Part shown: one piece after another, positions 32,805 through 35,927 of the stretch
How positions within the stretch are numbered: position 1 is the stretch's first letter
How the letters are laid out: each line of letters begins with the position of its first letter
Assembly: GCA_002401775.2 (NCBI GenBank)
Contig: NVUB02000083.1
Location: 1 to 35,927, forward strand
Length of the DNA: 35,927 nucleotides
Origin: Ectothiorhodospiraceae bacterium
GTDB taxonomy: Bacteria; Pseudomonadota; Gammaproteobacteria; SZUA-152
Direction of reading: 5' to 3'
Made by a program: the position numbers and the translations under genes
The notes under the pieces: model-generated
What the model was told of the DNA's origin: nothing
What the model saw: only the letters and a program-made list of their open reading frames with translations
The model's database searches: none

Positions 32805-33437
32805 TTAAAACCAGGCTTCGGGGATAATCAACGTATCCCCCGGAAGCATGTCGACATTCGCAGTAATATCTCCGTCCTGTATCAGGTCATCTAAACGTAG
32901 TCCATACTGCATTTGTTTACCGTCGACAATACGAATAATTTTAGCTTTATTGCCATCGGCAAATGCCGTTAACCCACCCACAGAAATCATGACATCCAAA
33001 ATAGTCAGATGCTCCTTGTACGGTAAGGATTGTGGTCGCGTCGCTTCACCCAAGACCCGCACCTGCTCACTATAACGTCCAACAAAACCAGTCACGACTA
33101 CCGTTACTACCGGGTTTTTAATGTAACGTGCCAGCTCTTTTTCCATATCGCGCGCTAATTGAGTCGGTGTTTTCCCGCTCGCCATAACATCTTCAACCAA
33201 TGGAGTGGTAATTCTGCCATCCGGACGCACCGGCACAGAGGACGATAATTCACCATTTCCCCACACAAACATATTAATGTTATCACCCGGGCCAATGAGG
33301 TAAAACGGTGCGTCGCTGCCATAGGTTGCTGGCCCAAGGGTCGGCAGCGTATTCGTCGCACAACCACTCATCAGTAACAGCAGAAAGACAAGGGAAAGCG
33401 ATAATATAAAGGATCGAGGTGTGTGCATTTTTTTCAT
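32805..33437 (-). CDS. XrtA/PEP-CTERM system exopolysaccharide export lipoprotein (Wza-like)
   Basis: About 210 residues from the ATG at 33437, which starts MKKMHTPRSFILSLSLVFLL and reaches the lipobox LLLMSGC; earlier in-frame starts would place the signal peptide internally. The mature part has a polysaccharide-export domain (YLIGPGDNINMFVWGNGELSSSVPVRPDGRITTPLVEDVMASGKTPTQLARDMEKELARYIKNPVVTVVVTGF) and an SLBB-like region (VRVLGEATRPQSLPYKEHLTILDVMISVGGLTAFADGNKAKIIRI), ending in LPGDTLIIPEAWF. It is the outer-membrane export channel for the polymer. It is the first gene of the long minus-strand operon. The upstream promoter could not be defined. Confidence 0.93.
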   Translation of the reverse strand: MKKMHTPRSFILSLSLVFLLLLMSGCATNTLPTLGPATYGSDAPFYLIGPGDNINMFVWGNGELSSSVPVRPDGRITTPLVEDVMASGKTPTQLARDMEKELARYIKNPVVTVVVTGFVGRYSEQVRVLGEATRPQSLPYKEHLTILDVMISVGGLTAFADGNKAKIIRIVDGKQMQYGLRLDDLIQDGDITANVDMLPGDTLIIPEAWF

Positions 33438-33820
33438 GAGCATCTCATTCAGTATTGCAAAATAGTGTAGCCAAACAGCTGAAGTTGACCCCGTCATATG
33501 AAAAGCATGGTCAGCCCGCTCTTGCTTTTCTGTCACTACTTTTCTATCACTCTATAGGTAAGTCGATCCGAAGCAGGTTAACGACCATTGTCTCTCAGGC
33601 GCCAAATAGACCCACAACCCCACAAAGTTGCCGTATTCTACTCGAAAATGCCTGCTATTTGCGAACTAACATCAACAATGAGTAAGTTGTCGACAACGGT
33701 ATTATTACCCAAAAACCGGGCATCCCTGCTCATTATTCAACCGACCCGGAATAATGCGTCGAAACGCAAGAAGCCTATCGAACCGCATAACCATTCACGT
33801 GTATTGTCCTGGCCGTTCGG

Positions 33821-33854
33821 TATTCTGAATAGTTCAGTATTCTGGATAGTTCAG
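33821..33854 (+). repeat. Tandem 17-bp repeat (two units)
   Basis: TATTCTGAATAGTTCAG followed at once by TATTCTGGATAGTTCAG, one mismatch. It sits in the otherwise gene-free stretch between the operon and the PEP-CTERM gene. Confidence 0.85.
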
Positions 33855-34381
33855 TTTGGCACCGAAGCCCTGTGCGCCCAAATAGGGGCGCTTAGGTAAG
33901 ATATTGATCTGCAATCGTCATTTCAAGATTTGTGTAACCACCCTATGTTTGATGATAAACACGTTATTGAAACTGCCAAAGGCATCAAAAGCTTACCTAA
34001 AAACGCCTGTTTCTGGTGTATCCGCTTATGTGATCCAACAGATCGTTCCCGGATTATAGCGACATAACGATGCGCATACCTCACACCTCAGCATGACATT
34101 TTAATACGTAACCATTATTTAGCACCACAATGTTTCTATACCTATCGGCGACCCATCATATTCCTAAACATGCAAAATCATATCTCCACACCGCAGTCTG
34201 AAACCACACAAAGAACATATTAATGACTTAAATAACATTAAGTTACCTATAGCCTTGAATTCTCAACCAACCACACTACCGATACCCATAGCCCACATAT
34301 GCAGTACCTCGACGGCACAGTGACTACCTCTAAAGAGTTACACCAAACGCTAATGACACTTTCAGTCCATCATCATCTCGC

Positions 34382-34417
34382 CTCTATCACCTCTATCACC
34401 TCTATCACCTCTATCAC
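34382..34417 (+). repeat. Tandem 9-bp repeat (four units)
   Basis: Four perfect copies of CTCTATCAC. It lies about 180 bp upstream of the sigma-54 promoter, where an enhancer-binding protein could bind, but it has no dyad symmetry and is as likely to be plain slippage. Confidence 0.9.
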
Positions 34418-34591
34418 ATTGCTCCCATTCAATACCCGCAGGACATATAACTATCAGGATCACTCTAACCTTGTATTTGGCAATCAGCATTTTCCAGGAA
34501 GCAAACCTTCATTTGTCGAAATTTCTTACACTTTCCGTAATTCACCCCTCAACAAATATCAATATATATATAGTTCAATCACTTACAAATA

Positions 34592-34607
34592 TGGCACGTA
34601 TATTGCT
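34592..34607 (+). promoter_or_regulatory. Sigma-54 (RpoN) promoter of the PEP-CTERM gene
   Basis: TGGCACGTATATTGCT matches the -24/-12 consensus TGGCACG-N4-TTGCW at every conserved position and with the exact spacing. Transcription should begin about 12 nt after the GC pair, near 34618, which gives a leader of about 90 nt before the ATG at 34707. Sigma-54 promoters need an activator of the PrsR/NtrC type; none is encoded here. In Zoogloea the PrsK/PrsR pair and RpoN control PEP-CTERM genes, so this fits known biology. Confidence 0.88.
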
Positions 34608-34706
34608 ATCAAGTTAATCGTAAAGCACGTTTATGTTCAATACGCGTTTTATGAGGTAAGTAGCAGTTGTTGTTACACAATAATTATTACACTAAGGATA
34701 CGTTTT

Positions 34707-35435
34707 ATGAATTATCGTAATCTGACACGCGCCATTGTTACATCCAGCGCCCTTCTACTGGCTGCAGTACCTGCCCACGCAGTGCTAATCCTCCAAATCA
34801 GCGACGGTACGGTTGCTGGAACGAAAACCATCATTGATGGTGAAATGAGCGGCGCAACGTACGGTACATATACCAGTAATGTTGATGACAACAATATTGG
34901 CTTGGAAGGGTTTATTTCATTTAATGGCGCTATCGGCAGTTTTCTCGCCAGTGCTTCATTCGGTACATCCAAGCCGATCATCGGTACCGATACCGACGCT
35001 CGTTTGGGTTTGAACTCAATTGACATCTCTGGTGGAGCGGGTTCATTAACAATCAGCCTGACGGATACCGATTATAGCCTTCCCATTCTACCGGGCAGCT
35101 ATGGCGTAACCGCACTGATTTCTGGTATCACCGATGGAGACGTTTGCGTAAAAACGTATCTTGATAGCAGCAATGCAGCATTTGGAACCGACACCTTGTT
35201 GGCTGACTATTGTGCAACTGGCGGCGCCTTCTCTTACACCAACAACCTTTATGGTGTAGAAGCAACGAGCCCATTTTCTCTGACACAAGTTGCCACCATT
35301 ACCCACACAGCGGCGTTTCAACAGACATTTGTTAACGCAACCGTTAGCGTGCCTGAGCCAGCTTCATTGGCCTTGCTGGGAATTGGATTACTCAGCATCG
35401 GGTTTGCGGGAAGACGTAGACGCAACAAGCAGTAA
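34707..35435 (+). CDS. PEP-CTERM sorting-domain protein
   Basis: 242 residues from the ATG at 34707, with AAGGA 8 nt upstream; the frame is open further upstream, but the sigma-54 promoter lies within that extension, so the short form is preferred. The start MNYRNLTRAIVTSSALLLAA then VPAHA is a signal peptide. The mature part is Ser/Thr/Gly-rich, likely a beta-sandwich, with two cysteines (DVCVKTY and ADYCATGG). The C-terminus is a canonical PEP-CTERM signal: VPEPASLALLGIGLLSIGFAG at about residues 215-235, then RRRRNKQ. It should be exported by Sec, held in the inner membrane, cleaved by exosortase A and released to or attached at the cell surface or polymer matrix. It is the only PEP-CTERM protein seen in the window. 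Confidence 0.95.
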   Translation: MNYRNLTRAIVTSSALLLAAVPAHAVLILQISDGTVAGTKTIIDGEMSGATYGTYTSNVDDNNIGLEGFISFNGAIGSFLASASFGTSKPIIGTDTDARLGLNSIDISGGAGSLTISLTDTDYSLPILPGSYGVTALISGITDGDVCVKTYLDSSNAAFGTDTLLADYCATGGAFSYTNNLYGVEATSPFSLTQVATITHTAAFQQTFVNATVSVPEPASLALLGIGLLSIGFAGRRRRNKQ

Positions 35436-35455
35436 CGGTTTAATTGAATAATAAA

Positions 35456-35489
35456 AGCCCTGCCAGATATTCTGGTGGGGCTTTTTTTT
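35456..35489 (+). terminator. Rho-independent terminator of the PEP-CTERM gene
   Basis: The stem GCCCTGCCAGA pairs with TCTGGTGGGGC around a three-base loop, with two G-U pairs, followed by a run of eight T. It lies about 20 bp after the stop codon. Confidence 0.92.
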
Positions 35490-35640
35490 GTCTATTGAAG
35501 TCCTACGGAGTATGTAGGATGAACACGTATTTTGTGCCCACATTCTCTGGTTTCCACGATCCTCTCTGGGAATCCATATTTTATTTTGTTAATTCACCCA
35601 CCAAATACATTCCCAAGCTACCGCATCCTGCTCACGCCCC

Positions 35641-35662
35641 TCGCCTAAGAGCGCCTACTTTT
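35641..35662 (-). repeat. 22-bp repeat, right copy of an inverted pair
   Basis: 22 bp beginning TCGCCTAAGAGC and ending CTACTTTT, the exact reverse complement of 27-48. The match stops at these limits on both sides. Confidence 0.85.
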
Positions 35663-35807
35663 AGCACCTGCGTCCGTGCAGGCGACGCAGAGCGTGCAAA
35701 CGAGGAATGCAGGCTTGAGATTGGTATTGTGAGAGGGTATCTACGAAAGATTTTCGGGTTACCCGCACACCTCCAGAAACCACCAGCCCGTAGATAGGTT
35801 ATAAAAA

Positions 35808-35832
35808 ACTCGGCCGCAAGCGACCGAGTTTT
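35808..35832. terminator. Likely intrinsic terminator, possibly bidirectional
   Basis: ACTCGG pairs with CCGAGT around a small GCAAGC-containing loop. It has TTTT on the right and AAAAA on the left, so it could stop transcription in either direction. No gene of this window clearly ends here from the left. Confidence 0.6.
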
Positions 35833-35903
35833 AAGAACCCAATAGCTCCATCGCTTCGCGATAAAACATAAACATGCCTCTAAACAAAACTCAGCTTCTT
35901 GAT

Positions 35904-35924
35904 GTAGGGTGGGCACTGCCCACC
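35904..35924 (+). repeat. REP-like hairpin, single unit at window end
   Basis: GTAG followed by GGTGGGCACTGCCCACC, a perfect dyad apart from one central base. The GTAG foot matches the REP doublets at 1925, 9966 and 10171, with another stem. A mirror unit may lie beyond the window. Confidence 0.65.
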
Positions 35925-35927
35925 AAT

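Larger units (their letters stand above)
33438..34706. other. Long intergenic region between the operon and the PEP-CTERM gene
   Basis: About 1.27 kb with no convincing gene. Open frames exist, including one continuous with the PEP-CTERM frame from 34299, but their residues are repetitive or non-protein-like. The region holds a 17-bp tandem repeat (33821-33854), a 9-bp tandem repeat (34382-34417), a small GC-rich hairpin near 33870-33895 (GCGCCCAAATAGGGGCGC) and the sigma-54 promoter at 34592-34607. The promoter of the leftward operon should lie near 33440-33650; no clear -35/-10 pair was found. Confidence 0.55.
35490..35927. other. Right-end intergenic region
   Basis: No convincing gene is seen; frames such as 35444-35797 are short and not protein-like. 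The region carries the right half of a 22-bp inverted repeat shared with the left edge (35641-35662), a hairpin with T-run (35808-35832) and a GTAG-footed REP-like hairpin (35904-35924) cut off by the window end. Confidence 0.5.

Noticed and set aside
33440-33480. A sigma-54-like pattern (TTGGC ... TTTGCAA on the minus strand) before the export gene
   Set aside because: The distance between the GG and GC pairs is two bases too long for a sigma-54 promoter, and the -24 box lacks the CACG part.
33588-33899. A 103-residue plus-strand open frame
   Set aside because: No ribosome binding site, no recognisable domain, and it runs through a 17-bp tandem repeat.
34299-34706. A 5' extension of the PEP-CTERM reading frame
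   Set aside because: It contains the sigma-54 promoter and a 9-bp tandem repeat, and a clear signal peptide with ribosome binding site begins at 34707.
35444-35797. A 117-residue open frame at the right end
   Set aside because: It begins inside the intrinsic terminator region and crosses the 22-bp repeat; no domain is visible.

Overview
The window is an exosortase A (XrtA) / PEP-CTERM exopolysaccharide locus from a Gram-negative bacterium. The supporting evidence is a Wzz-type chain-length protein, an outer-membrane export lipoprotein, a putative outer-membrane beta-barrel protein, an O-ligase and a PEP-CTERM substrate protein. REP-like repeats with a GTAG foot and abundant miniature repeats suggest a gammaproteobacterium, but the genus cannot be fixed from the sequence.

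Core (about 10.3-33.4 kb, all on the minus strand). Eighteen genes are packed with ATGA, GTGA, TAATG and 8-bp overlaps and read from right to left. In order they are: polysaccharide export lipoprotein, chain-length determinant, tyrosine autokinase, outer-membrane beta-barrel protein, UDP-GlcNAc 2-epimerase, XrtA-type polysaccharide deacetylase, FemAB-like protein, glycosyltransferase (TIGR03087-like), exosortase A with a C-terminal EpsI-like domain, glycosyltransferase (TIGR03088-like), amidotransferase 1, glycosyltransferase (TIGR04063-like), another GT4, PaaK/CapK-like adenylating enzyme, Wzx-type flippase, exosortase-associated O-ligase, methyltransferase and a second deacetylase. The likely logic is that repeat units are built by the glycosyltransferases from activated sugars (including UDP-ManNAc), decorated, flipped, polymerised or ligated, and exported under chain-length and tyrosine-kinase control. 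XrtA would process PEP-CTERM proteins that may be joined to or retained with the polymer.

Right flank (33.4-35.9 kb). A stretch of about 1.2 kb without a convincing gene leads to a single plus-strand PEP-CTERM protein gene. It has a textbook sigma-54 promoter and a strong intrinsic terminator.

Left flank (1-9.9 kb). Scattered accessory genes in both orientations: two GNAT/CelD-like acyltransferases, a GT4, a small secreted TPR protein, a sulfotransferase (preceded by a 3' gene remnant cut off by a miniature repeat element), and an asparagine-synthetase-like enzyme whose glutaminase half has lost its catalytic cysteine. The intergenic DNA here is crowded with mobile miniature repeats of at least three kinds, REP doublets, and tandem repeats with periods of 9-18 bp.

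Not seen in this window: a priming phosphoglycosyltransferase, the PrsK/PrsR two-component pair, the locus-type ATPase, the acyl-CoA ligase and hydrolase genes found in many XrtA loci, tRNA or rRNA genes, CRISPR arrays, or transposase genes.
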